Of a DNA stretch of 64,000 nucleotides, positions 1-8,552 are shown one piece after another. Numbering within the stretch: the stretch's first letter is position 1; every line of letters starts with the position of its first letter. The notes beneath the pieces were generated by a model that worked only from the letters and a program-made list of their open reading frames with translations, searched no databases and was not told the origin of the DNA. The translations under genes were made by a program, and so were the position numbers. The stretch comes from CADEFQ01 sp050185195 (GTDB taxonomy: Bacteria; Pseudomonadota; Gammaproteobacteria; Steroidobacterales; Steroidobacteraceae), in NCBI GenBank assembly GCA_050185195.1, contig JBFWZQ010000004.1:1-64000 (forward strand), written 5' to 3'.

Positions 1-1829
1 GTCGCCAGGCCATCATCGTCACCGAACTGCCCTACCAGGTGAACAAGGCACGGCTGCTCGAACGCATCGCCGACCTCGTGCGCGAGAAGTCGATCGAGGG
101 CATTTCCGAGCTGCGCGACGAGTCCGACAAGGACGGCATGCGCGTCGTGATCGAGCTGAAGCGCGGTGAAGTCGCCGAAGTGGTGCTCAACAACCTCTAC
201 GCGCAGACGCCGATGGAGACCGTGTTCGGCATCAACATGGTGGCGCTGGTCGACGGCCAGCCGCGCCTGCTCTCGCTCAAGGAAATGCTCGAGGCGTTCC
301 TGCGCCACCGGCGCGAGATCGTCACCCGCCGCACGATCCACGACCTGCGCAAGGCGCGCGAGCGGGCCCACATCCTCGAGGGACTCGCGGTGGCGCTCGC
401 GAATATCGACGACGTGATCGCGACGATCAAGGCGGCGGCGTCGCCCGCCGACGCGCGGATCGCGCTGACCTCGCGCGGCTGGCCGCCGGGCGGCGTGCCC
501 GCGATGCTGGCGCGTGCCGGGGAAGTGTCCACCCGGCCGGAAGGCGCCGGCCCGGACACCGGCCTCGTGCGCGGCGAGTACCGCCTCTCGGAGGCGCAGG
601 CGCAGGCCATCCTCGACATGCGGCTCAATCGCCTCACGGCGCTCGAGCAGGACAAGATCGTCACCGAATACCAGCAGCTCCTCGACCTGGTGCGCGACCT
701 CGCGGACATCCTCGCCCGTCGCGAGCGCCTCACCGAGGTGATCCGCGGCGAGCTGATCGAAGTGCGCGACCAGTACGGCGATGCGCGCCGCACCGAGATC
801 AACCGCGATCACCTCGACCTCACCACCGAGGACCTGATCGAGCCGCAGGACGTCGTCGTGACGCTCTCGCACGCGGGCTACGCGAAGTCGCAGCCCGTCA
901 CGGAATACCAGACGCAGCGCCGCGGCGGGCGTGGCAAGTCGGCGACCGCGGTCAAGGACGAGGACTTCATCGAGAAGATGTTCGTGGCGCACACGCACGA
1001 CACGTTGCTGTGCTTCTCGAATCGCGGCCAGGTGTACTGGCTCAAGGTCTACGAACTGCCGCAGGCCGGGCGCAACGCGCGCGGCAAGCCGATGGTGAAC
1101 CTGCTGCCGCTGCGCGAAGGCGAGAAGATCAACGCGGTGCTGCCGGTCAAGCAGTTCGACGACCTGCAGTTCGTGTTCATGGCAACGAGCCATGGCACCG
1201 TCAAGAAGACGCCGCTGTCGGCGTTCTCGCGGCCGCGCTCGAGCGGCATCATCGGCGTCGACCTGCGGGACGGCGACCGGCTGGTCGGCGTCGACCTGAC
1301 CGACGGTGCGCGCGAGATCATGCTGTTCACGAGTGGCGGCAAATCGATCCGCTTCGCCGAGAGCGAGGTGCGCGCGATGGGGCGCGACGCCGCCGGCGTG
1401 CGCGGCGTGAAGCTCGAGACCGGCCAGGAACTCATCGCGCTGATCGTGGTGCGCGAGGGATACGTACTGACCGCATCGGAGAACGGCTACGGCAAGCTGA
1501 CGCCGCTCGACGATTTCCCGGTGCACGGCCGTGGCGGGCAGGGCGTGATCGCGCTGCAGACGACCGAGCGCAACGGCGCCACCGTGGCGGCGCTGCAGGT
1601 GGCGGCGCCGCAGGAGCTGATGTTGATCAGCTCGAACGGCACGCTCGTGCGCACGCCGGTCGCCGACGTGTCGGTGGTAGGGAGAAATACGCAGGGCGTG
1701 CGCTTGATCCGCCTCGATGAGGGCGAGCGGCTCACGGGCATCGAGCGCATCGAGTCGCTCGACAGTGAAAACGGGTCGATCGATTCGGACGCAAGCACGG
1801 AAAGTTCTGACGGGCCCGCGCCGCCTTGA
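1..1829 (+). CDS. gyrA: DNA gyrase subunit A, C-terminal part (5' end outside window)
   Basis: The frame is open from the first base, so the gene begins upstream; about 608 residues remain. GyrA is the breakage-reunion and DNA-wrapping subunit of the type II topoisomerase that introduces negative supercoils. The visible part starts in the breakage-reunion domain (IIVTELPYQVNK), runs through the coiled-coil and gate region, and enters the C-terminal beta-pinwheel, whose GyrA box QRRGGRGK lies near 915-938. Several pinwheel blades follow, and the protein ends in an acidic, Ser-rich tail (IDSDASTESSDG) such as occurs in many proteobacterial GyrA proteins. The quinolone-resistance region lies outside the window. 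serC follows after about 50 bases, as in pseudomonads and relatives. Confidence 0.97.
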   Translation, partial: RQAIIVTELPYQVNKARLLERIADLVREKSIEGISELRDESDKDGMRVVIELKRGEVAEVVLNNLYAQTPMETVFGINMVALVDGQPRLLSLKEMLEAFLRHRREIVTRRTIHDLRKARERAHILEGLAVALANIDDVIATIKAAASPADARIALTSRGWPPGGVPAMLARAGEVSTRPEGAGPDTGLVRGEYRLSEAQAQAILDMRLNRLTALEQDKIVTEYQQLLDLVRDLADILARRERLTEVIRGELIEVRDQYGDARRTEINRDHLDLTTEDLIEPQDVVVTLSHAGYAKSQPVTEYQTQRRGGRGKSATAVKDEDFIEKMFVAHTHDTLLCFSNRGQVYWLKVYELPQAGRNARGKPMVNLLPLREGEKINAVLPVKQFDDLQFVFMATSHGTVKKTPLSAFSRPRSSGIIGVDLRDGDRLVGVDLTDGAREIMLFTSGGKSIRFAESEVRAMGRDAAGVRGVKLETGQELIALIVVREGYVLTASENGYGKLTPLDDFPVHGRGGQGVIALQTTERNGATVAALQVAAPQELMLISSNGTLVRTPVADVSVVGRNTQGVRLIRLDEGERLTGIERIESLDSENGSIDSDASTESSDGPAPP

Positions 1830-1879
1830 TAACATCGTGGGGTCCCTTTCGACCCTTCTGACCCCCGAAAGTCAAGCTC

Positions 1880-2959
1880 GTGCGCGTATTCAATTTCGCA
1901 GCGGGGCCGGCCACGCTGCCCCTTGAAGTTCTCGAACAGGCCCAGGCCGAAATGACCGACTGGCGTGCCAGCGGCATGTCGGTGATGGAAGTGAGCCACC
2001 GCAGCAAGGCCTTCGTAGCCGTGGCGCAGGAGGCGGAAGCCGACCTGCGCACGCTGCTCGCGGTGCCGGCCAACTACAAGGTGCTTTTCCTGCAGGGCGG
2101 TGCCACCGGCCAGTTCTCGGCCATCCCGCTCAATCTCGCCACGCAGGAATCGACCGTCGACTACGTCAACACGGGCGCCTGGTCGAAGAAGGCGATCGGC
2201 GAAGCGAAGCGCTACGCGAAAGTGAATGTCGCGGCCGATGAAGCCGCGGGCAACTACAGCACCGTGCCGGCGCAGGGCGCGCTCAAGCTGACCGCGGGCG
2301 CCGCCTACGTGCACTACACGCCGAACGAGACGATCGGCGGGGTCGAGTTTCCCTACGTGCCGGCGACCGGCGACGTGCCGCTCGTCGCGGATTTCTCCTC
2401 GACGATCCTCTCGCGCCCGCTCGACGTGTCGAAGTTCGGGCTCATCTACGCCGGCGCGCAGAAGAACATCGGTCCCTCGGGACTCGTGGTCGTGATCGTG
2501 CGCGAGGACCTGCTCGGCCGCGCGCGCGCGGGCACGCCGCTCGTGTGGGACTACGCGGCGATGGCGAAGGACGGCTCGATGCTCAACACGCCGCCGACTT
2601 TCGGCTGGTATTTCGCCGGCCTCGTGTTCAAGTGGCTGCTGAAGCAGGGCGGCCTTGCGGCCATGGCGGCGCGCAACCGCGCCAAGGCCGAACGGCTCTA
2701 TGCCGCCATCGACGGTTCGGGCTACTACCGCAACCCGGTGGCGAAGGAGGCGCGGTCCTGGATGAACGTGCCCTTCACGATCCCGAACCCGGACCTCGAG
2801 AAGACTTTCCTCGCGGAGGCCGGCAAGGCCGGCCTCGTGAACCTCGAAGGCCACCGTTCGGTCGGCGGCTTCCGTGCCTCGATCTACAACGCGATGCCGA
2901 TCGAAGGCGTCGATGCACTCATTGCCTTCATGAAGGATTTCCAGGGCCGCCACGCATGA
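1880..2959 (+). CDS. serC: phosphoserine aminotransferase
   Basis: A 359-residue class V PLP aminotransferase that converts 3-phosphohydroxypyruvate and glutamate to O-phosphoserine (serine synthesis) and also serves pyridoxine synthesis. The N-terminus (RVFNFAAGPATLPLEVL) is the SerC signature, and the PLP lysine is Lys195 in GAQKNIGPSG. The HRS.GGFRASIYNA motif close to the end binds the phosphate group. The start is a GTG; only a weak GAAAG lies upstream, but conservation begins right at this codon. The stop overlaps the ATG of the next gene (ATGA), implying translational coupling to the serA-type gene that makes its substrate. Confidence 0.97.
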   Translation: MRVFNFAAGPATLPLEVLEQAQAEMTDWRASGMSVMEVSHRSKAFVAVAQEAEADLRTLLAVPANYKVLFLQGGATGQFSAIPLNLATQESTVDYVNTGAWSKKAIGEAKRYAKVNVAADEAAGNYSTVPAQGALKLTAGAAYVHYTPNETIGGVEFPYVPATGDVPLVADFSSTILSRPLDVSKFGLIYAGAQKNIGPSGLVVVIVREDLLGRARAGTPLVWDYAAMAKDGSMLNTPPTFGWYFAGLVFKWLLKQGGLAAMAARNRAKAERLYAAIDGSGYYRNPVAKEARSWMNVPFTIPNPDLEKTFLAEAGKAGLVNLEGHRSVGGFRASIYNAMPIEGVDALIAFMKDFQGRHA

Positions 2960-4125
2960 TTTTCCGGATCCAGACCCTCAACAACATCAGTGTCAAGGGG
3001 CTCGAGCGCCTGCCGCGCGAGCGTTATGAAGTCGCTTCCGACATGGCGAAGCCCGATGCAATCCTCGTGCGTTCGGCCGACATGCATGCGATCGAGATCG
3101 CGCCAAGCGTGCTCGCGGTGGGTCGCGCCGGGGCGGGCGTCAACAATATCCCGGTGGCGGCGCTCGCGAAGCGAGGCGTGCCGGTGTTCAACGCGCCGGG
3201 TGCCAATGCGAACGCCGTCAAGGAACTCGTGCTCGCCGGCATGCTGATCGCCGCGCGCAACGTGTGCGCCGCGTGGGATTTCGCGCGCACCACGCAGGGC
3301 GACGACAAGGCGATCGACGCGACGGTCGAGAAGGGCAAGAAGAACTACGTCGGCTTCGAGCTGCCCGGCCGCGTGCTGGGCGTCGTGGGCCTCGGTGCCA
3401 TCGGCGTCGAAGTGGCGAATTCCGCGCTCGCGCTTGGCATGAAGGTGCTCGGCTACGACCCGCAGATCACCGTGCAGCGCGCCTGGCAGCTCTCCTCGAG
3501 CGTGGAGCAGGCGTTGTCGCTCGACGACCTGTTCGCGCGCGCCGACATCGTCAGCGTGCACGTGCCGCTGAACGACCAGACGCGCGGCCTCGTCAGCGCC
3601 GCGCGCCTCGCGCTGATGCGCAAGGGCGGCGTCGTGCTCAATTTCGCGCGTGCGCCGATCGTCGACGACCAGGCGGTGATCGCCTCGCTCGATGCCGGCC
3701 ACCTGCACGGCTACGTGTGCGACTTCCCGAAGAACGGCCTGAAGGACCACCCGAACGTCGTGACACTGCCGCACCTCGGTGCCTCGACGGGCGAAGCCGA
3801 GGAGAACTGCGCGGTGATGGCCGCGGAAACCGTGCGGGATTTCCTCGAGAACGGCAACCTGCGCAATTGCGTCAATTTCCCGGAGGCCGTGCTGGCGCGC
3901 GTGCCGGGCACCGCGCGGCTCGCGATCGCGAACAGCAACGTCCCGAACATGGTCGGCCAGATCTCGACGTGCCTCGCGGCCGCGAAGCTCAATATCGCCG
4001 ACCTGCTCAACAAGTCGCGCGGCGAGTACGCCTACACGCTGATCGACGCGGACGGCGAGATCCCCGCGACGGTGGTGGAGCAGATTCGCGCGATCGACGG
4101 GGTGCTTTCCGCGCGCGTCGTCTGA
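2956..4125 (+). CDS. serA: D-3-phosphoglycerate dehydrogenase (SerA type, C-terminal ACT domain)
   Basis: 389 residues. The NAD-dependent 2-hydroxyacid dehydrogenase fold is clear: an N-terminal substrate-binding part with GRAGAGVNNIP, a Rossmann motif GVVGLGAIG near residue 138, a catalytic Arg in LNFARAPIVDD, and the catalytic His in LPHLGASTGEAEENC. An ACT-like domain (TARLAIANSNVPNMVGQIS... to the end) is the usual serine-sensing regulatory part. The ATG overlaps the serC stop; a longer frame reading back into serC is rejected because conservation begins at MIFRIQTLNN. The product would feed SerC, so two successive serine steps are translationally coupled. The family assignment is firm; the exact substrate is inferred from context. 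Confidence 0.9.
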   Translation: MIFRIQTLNNISVKGLERLPRERYEVASDMAKPDAILVRSADMHAIEIAPSVLAVGRAGAGVNNIPVAALAKRGVPVFNAPGANANAVKELVLAGMLIAARNVCAAWDFARTTQGDDKAIDATVEKGKKNYVGFELPGRVLGVVGLGAIGVEVANSALALGMKVLGYDPQITVQRAWQLSSSVEQALSLDDLFARADIVSVHVPLNDQTRGLVSAARLALMRKGGVVLNFARAPIVDDQAVIASLDAGHLHGYVCDFPKNGLKDHPNVVTLPHLGASTGEAEENCAVMAAETVRDFLENGNLRNCVNFPEAVLARVPGTARLAIANSNVPNMVGQISTCLAAAKLNIADLLNKSRGEYAYTLIDADGEIPATVVEQIRAIDGVLSARVV

Positions 4126-4138
4126 CGCGGAGGTTTCC

Positions 4139-5287
4139 ATGGCAGGGCGCAAGGCAGGCAAGGGACGCAGTGCGGCAGCGCGGGGCAAGGCACCGGCTGC
4201 GCGGCCCCAGGCGCTCGGCGCGATCCGCCAGCGCATCGACGGCATCGACGCGAGGCTCCACGCGCTGCTGAACGAGCGCGCGGGGCTCGCGCGCGAAGTC
4301 GGCATCTCCAAGCACAAGGCCGGCCACACCGTCGATTTCTACCGGCCCGAGCGCGAGGCCGAAGTGCTGCGCCTTGCGCTCGAGCGCAACAAGGGCCCGC
4401 TGCGCGATGAAGAGGTGCTGCGGCTCTTTCGCGAGATCATGTCGGCCTGCCTCGCGCAGCAGGAGCCGCTCAAGGTCGCCTTCCTCGGTCCCGAAGGCAC
4501 GTTCACGCAGGCCGCGGTGCTCAAGCACTTCGGCCACTCGGTGCGCGCGCTCGCGCTCGCCTCGATCGACGAGGTGTTCCACGAAGTCGAGGCGGCCAGC
4601 GCCGATTTCGGCGTCGTGCCGATCGAGAACTCGAGCGAAGGCACGGTCAACTACACGCTCGACCGTTTCCTGTCCTCGCCGCTGCACGTGTGCGGCGAGG
4701 TGGAACTGCGCATCCATCACTTCCTGATGGGACGCATGGACAGCCTGAAGGCGGTCAAGCGCATCTGCTCGCATCCGCAGGCGCTGGCGCAGTGCCGCGA
4801 CTGGCTGAAGGAACACCTGCCGGAAGTCGAGCTGGTGCCGGTCGCGAGCAATGCGGAAGGCGCGCGCCGGGCGCGCGACGAGCGCGGCACGGCGGCCATT
4901 GCCGGCGACACGGCGGCCGAGGTGTACGGCCTTGCCGTACTGGCCACCGAAATCGAAGACCGGGCCGACAACACCACGCGTTTCCTCGTCATCGGCCGCA
5001 AGCTCTTCGCGCCGAGCGGCGTCGACCGCACGAGCCTGCTCGTGTCGGGCAGCCACACCGATTCGCCGGGCACGCTCCATCGCCTCCTCGAGCCGCTCGC
5101 GAAGCATCGCATCAACGTCACGCGCATCGAGTCGCGGCCGTCCGGCAGGCGCAAGTGGGACTACGTGTTCTTCCTCGACATCGAGGGCCACGCCGCCGAG
5201 CCGCGCATCGCGAAGGCGCTCGCGAGCCTGAAGAAGCGTGCTTCGCTGTTTCGCGTGCTGGGCGCCTATCCGCGCGCGATCCAGTGA
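4139..5287 (+). CDS. pheA: bifunctional chorismate mutase / prephenate dehydratase (P-protein)
   Basis: 382 residues, the usual P-protein size. A basic Ala/Lys/Arg-rich leader (residues 1-25) is followed by an AroQ chorismate mutase domain (IRQRIDGIDARLHALLNERAGLA, to about 100), a prephenate dehydratase domain (VAFLGPEGTFTQAA through NTTRFLVIG, about 105-280) and a C-terminal ACT domain with the phenylalanine-binding ESRP motif (about 295-375). It makes phenylpyruvate from chorismate and is expected to be feedback-inhibited by phenylalanine. A GGAGG sits about 6 bases before the ATG. The stop overlaps the hisC GTG (GTGA). Confidence 0.97.
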   Translation: MAGRKAGKGRSAAARGKAPAARPQALGAIRQRIDGIDARLHALLNERAGLAREVGISKHKAGHTVDFYRPEREAEVLRLALERNKGPLRDEEVLRLFREIMSACLAQQEPLKVAFLGPEGTFTQAAVLKHFGHSVRALALASIDEVFHEVEAASADFGVVPIENSSEGTVNYTLDRFLSSPLHVCGEVELRIHHFLMGRMDSLKAVKRICSHPQALAQCRDWLKEHLPEVELVPVASNAEGARRARDERGTAAIAGDTAAEVYGLAVLATEIEDRADNTTRFLVIGRKLFAPSGVDRTSLLVSGSHTDSPGTLHRLLEPLAKHRINVTRIESRPSGRRKWDYVFFLDIEGHAAEPRIAKALASLKKRASLFRVLGAYPRAIQ

Positions 5288-6426
5288 GCGCGCAACATCC
5301 CGCCCTGCTGGCGAGCGAGAGCGTGCGACGCATCGCGCCGTACGCACCCGGCAAGCCGGTCAGTGAACTCGCCCGTGAACTCGGCCTGAACGACATCGTC
5401 AAGCTCGCCTCCAACGAAAATCCGCTCGGGGCGAGCGCCGCCGCCGTTGCGGCGATGCAGGCAGCGCTCGCGGAAGCAGGCATCTATCCGGACGGCAGCG
5501 GGCACGCGCTCAAGCTGGCGCTGGCCGCGCGCTACGGGCTCTCGCCCGGGCAGCTCACGCTCGGCAACGGCTCGAACGACGTGCTCGTGCTGCTCGCCGA
5601 GGCCTTCCTCACCCCGGGCACGGAAGCGGTGTACTCGCAGTACTGCTTCGCGGTGTATCCGCTCGCGGTGCAGGCGACGGGCGCGCGCGCCATCGTCGTG
5701 CCGGCGCTGCCGGCGACGCATGCGACGATGCCGCTCGGCCACGACCTCGAGGCGATGCTCGCGGCCGTGACGCCGGCGACACGGCTCGTCTTCATCGCGA
5801 ATCCCAACAACCCGACCGGCACCTGGGTCGAGGCCCGCGCCATCGAGGCCTTCCTGGCGCGCGTTCCCGCTACGACGATCGTGGTGCTGGACGAGGCCTA
5901 TTTCGAGTACGCGATCGAAGCGGGTTGCGGCGATGGCCTCGGTTGGCTCGCGCGCCATCCGAATCTCGTCGTCGTGCGCACGTTCTCGAAGGCCTACGGG
6001 CTGGCGGCGCTGCGCATCGGCTTCGCGGCGAGCCATCCCGAGGTGGCGGACGTGCTGAACCGCATCCGCCAACCCTTCAACGTGAATGCCATCGCGCTCG
6101 AGGGCGCGCGCGCGGCGCTGGCCGACCAAGGCCATATCGCCCGTTCCGTCGCGCTCGTCGCGACCGAGCGTCCGCGACTTGCCCGCGAACTCGCCGCTCG
6201 CAAGCTGCGTGCATTGCCATCGGCGGGCAATTTCCTCCTCGTGGACGTCGGCAGCGCGGCGCGCGCCGCCGCGCTCAACGAATTGCTGCTGCGGCGAGGC
6301 GTGATCGTGCGTCCGGTCGGCAACTACGGCCTCGCGCAGTACCTGCGCATCACGGTCGGCCTCGCAAGCGAGAACGACCGGCTGCTCGGCGGCGTCGACG
6401 CCTGGATCGAAGGCGGGGCGCGTTGA
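5284..6426 (+). CDS. hisC: histidinol-phosphate aminotransferase (aromatic aminotransferase role likely)
   Basis: 380-residue class I/II PLP aminotransferase. HisC features are VKLASNENPLGAS at the N-terminus, NPNNPTGTW, DEAYFEY and the PLP lysine in RTFSKAYGLAALRIG. The start is taken as the GTG overlapping the pheA stop, giving MSAQHPALLASESVRRIAPY, where the family begins. Placed between pheA and aroA rather than in a his operon, it probably also transaminates phenylpyruvate or another aromatic keto acid, as proposed for HisC2-type enzymes in this position; this role is inference from context. Confidence 0.94.
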   Translation: MSAQHPALLASESVRRIAPYAPGKPVSELARELGLNDIVKLASNENPLGASAAAVAAMQAALAEAGIYPDGSGHALKLALAARYGLSPGQLTLGNGSNDVLVLLAEAFLTPGTEAVYSQYCFAVYPLAVQATGARAIVVPALPATHATMPLGHDLEAMLAAVTPATRLVFIANPNNPTGTWVEARAIEAFLARVPATTIVVLDEAYFEYAIEAGCGDGLGWLARHPNLVVVRTFSKAYGLAALRIGFAASHPEVADVLNRIRQPFNVNAIALEGARAALADQGHIARSVALVATERPRLARELAARKLRALPSAGNFLLVDVGSAARAAALNELLLRRGVIVRPVGNYGLAQYLRITVGLASENDRLLGGVDAWIEGGAR

Positions 6427-7727
6427 GCGGCAGCACGACGCGCTACCTCGTGCAGCCTGCGGCCCGCGTGGGCGGCGAGCTCACGGTGCCCGGCGACAAG
6501 TCGATCTCCCATCGCGCGCTGATGCTTGGCGGGATTGCGCGGGGCGCGACGGAAGTGCGCGGCTTCCTGCCGAGCGAAGACTGCCACGCCACCCTCGTCG
6601 CGCTGCGCGCGATGGGAGTCACGGTCGAGCAGCATGGTGCGACCCAGCTCACCGTGCACGGCCGGGGCGCGCAGGGCCTCGCGGCGCCCGGCCAGGTGCT
6701 CGACATGGGCAACTCGGGCACCGCGATGCGCCTGTTCATGGGGCTGCTCGCCGCGCAGGATTTCGACACGACGCTGGTCGGCGACGCCTCGCTCATGCAG
6801 CGGCCGATGGAGCGCGTGGCCAAGCCGCTGCGTGCGATGGGTGCGGCGATCGGGACGGCGCAGGGCACGCCGCCCGTGCGGATCCAGGGCGGGCGACGGC
6901 TCACCGCGATCGACTACACGCTGCCGATGCCGAGCGCGCAGGTGAAATCGGCGATCCTGCTGGCGGGCCTCGCGGCCGACGGGGTCACGCGCGTGACGGA
7001 ACCCGCGCCGACGCGCGACCACACCGAACGCATGCTCGCGGGCTTCGGCGTGCAGCTCGCGCGCGACGGCGCCAGCGTCGCGATGGCGGGCAGCCAGCGC
7101 CTGGCGGCCACCCGCATCGATGTGCCGGCCGACATCTCCTCGGCGGCCTTCTTCCTCGTCGCCGGCGCGCTCGCCGCGCACGACGGCCTCGTGTTGCGCA
7201 ACGTCGGCGTGAACCCGACGCGCACCGGCATCATCGACATCCTGCGCCTGATGGGCGCGGATATCCGCATCGAGAACCGCCGCGAAAGCGGCGGCGAGCC
7301 GAGCGCCGACCTCGTCGTGCGCGCGAGCGCGCTCGAGGGAGTGCGCATCCCCGAGGCGCTCGTGCCGCTCGCGATCGACGAGTTTCCGGCGCTGTTCATC
7401 GCCGCGGCCGCGGCGCAGGGCGTCACGGAGCTCACCGGCGCCGCCGAGTTGCGCGTCAAGGAAACGGATCGGCTCGCCGTCATGGCGGAAGGCCTCGGCA
7501 CCCTTGGTGTCCGGCATGAACTTCGGGCGGACGGGATCCGCATCGAAGGCGGGCCGCTCTCGGGAGGCACGATCGACAGCCACGGGGACCACCGCATCGC
7601 GATGGCCTTCGCCGTCGCGAGCCTGCGCGCCGCGGGGCCGCTCGAGATCCGGGATGTTGCCAACGTCGCGACGTCCTTTCCCGGCTTCGTGCCGCTCGCG
7701 CGCACGGCCGGGCTCGCGATTTCGTAG
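6423..7727 (+). CDS. aroA: 3-phosphoshikimate 1-carboxyvinyltransferase (EPSP synthase)
   Basis: 434 residues. It transfers enolpyruvate from PEP to shikimate-3-phosphate, the sixth shikimate-pathway step. Motifs: GDKSISHRALMLGG with the PEP-binding Lys at residues 22-35, GNSGTAMRLFMG, RVKETDRLAVMAEGL and DHRIAMAFAVA. The only start that fits the family is a TTG sharing bases with the hisC stop (TTGA), so initiation probably relies on coupling to hisC. In pseudomonads the corresponding gene is often fused to a tyrA domain; here there is no prephenate dehydrogenase domain. Confidence 0.97.
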   Translation: MSGSTTRYLVQPAARVGGELTVPGDKSISHRALMLGGIARGATEVRGFLPSEDCHATLVALRAMGVTVEQHGATQLTVHGRGAQGLAAPGQVLDMGNSGTAMRLFMGLLAAQDFDTTLVGDASLMQRPMERVAKPLRAMGAAIGTAQGTPPVRIQGGRRLTAIDYTLPMPSAQVKSAILLAGLAADGVTRVTEPAPTRDHTERMLAGFGVQLARDGASVAMAGSQRLAATRIDVPADISSAAFFLVAGALAAHDGLVLRNVGVNPTRTGIIDILRLMGADIRIENRRESGGEPSADLVVRASALEGVRIPEALVPLAIDEFPALFIAAAAAQGVTELTGAAELRVKETDRLAVMAEGLGTLGVRHELRADGIRIEGGPLSGGTIDSHGDHRIAMAFAVASLRAAGPLEIRDVANVATSFPGFVPLARTAGLAIS

Positions 7728-7736
7728 GATGCGCGC

Positions 7737-8441
7737 ATGGAAGCGGGCCACCACGTCCCGGTAGTCACGATCGACGGCCCGAGCGGGTCGGGCAAGGGCA
7801 CCATCAGCCGGGAGGTGGCCCAGGCCCTTGGCTGGCACCTGCTCGACAGCGGCGCGCTTTACCGGCTGGTCGCCCTGTCGGGCCATCGGCGGGGGCTCGC
7901 GGCCGACGACGAACCGGGCCATGCGGCGCTGGCCCGCGCGATGAACGTCGAATTCGGCAGCAATGCCCAGGGCGGGGAGCGGATCCAGCTCGATCGGGAC
8001 GATGTGACGCACGAGGTCAGGTCGGAAACGACCGGCCAGGGGGCTTCCCGGGTGGCGGTCTGGCCCGCCGTGCGGGAGGCCCTGCTCGAGCGACAGCGGG
8101 CCTTCGCGCGCGCCCCGGGCCTCGTGGCGGACGGGCGCGACATGGGCACCGTGATCTTCCCGGCGGCCGACCTCAAGATCTTCCTGACCGCGAGCGCCGA
8201 AGAGCGGGCACTCAGGCGCTATAAGCAGTTGAAAGGAAAGGGTTCCGGTGCTAACCTCGCCGCCCTTTCGCGTGAGATAGCCGAACGGGACCGGCGCGAT
8301 TCGACCCGCGCGGTCGCACCGCTGAAGCCGGCGCCGGACGCACGTATCGTCGATTCGACTGGTCTCGGCATCGCCCAGGTCGTCGCGGCGGTGCTGGCGG
8401 CGGGCGAGGCGCAGGGCCTGTGGAGCTGTCGCGCGAAGTAG
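7737..8441 (+). CDS. cmk: cytidylate kinase
   Basis: 234 residues, slightly longer than usual. It phosphorylates CMP and dCMP. The P-loop is GPSGSGKGTISR (residues 14-25), followed by HLLDSGALYRL (NMP binding), VADGRDMGTVIFP and a lid region RYKQLKGKGSGANL, then RDRRDSTRAVAPLKPA. The ATG at 7737 is used; the next possible start is a GTG a few codons on. It sits 9 bases after aroA and upstream of rpsA, the classical cmk-rpsA arrangement. Confidence 0.96.
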   Translation: MEAGHHVPVVTIDGPSGSGKGTISREVAQALGWHLLDSGALYRLVALSGHRRGLAADDEPGHAALARAMNVEFGSNAQGGERIQLDRDDVTHEVRSETTGQGASRVAVWPAVREALLERQRAFARAPGLVADGRDMGTVIFPAADLKIFLTASAEERALRRYKQLKGKGSGANLAALSREIAERDRRDSTRAVAPLKPAPDARIVDSTGLGIAQVVAAVLAAGEAQGLWSCRAK

Positions 8442-8552
8442 CTTTCCAAGTGGCGCCGCAGGAAGCGGTGCTTTTTCGTAGTTTCCCCAGGGCTCAGGGA
8501 CGGGCCGGGGCGTGACAGCGCGGACGATCCGCGCATGCAGGACATCAACCAA

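Noticed and set aside
2545..2955. Longer start for the serA-type gene inside serC
   Set aside because: The frame shows no similarity before MIFRIQTLNN; the ATGA overlap is the natural start.
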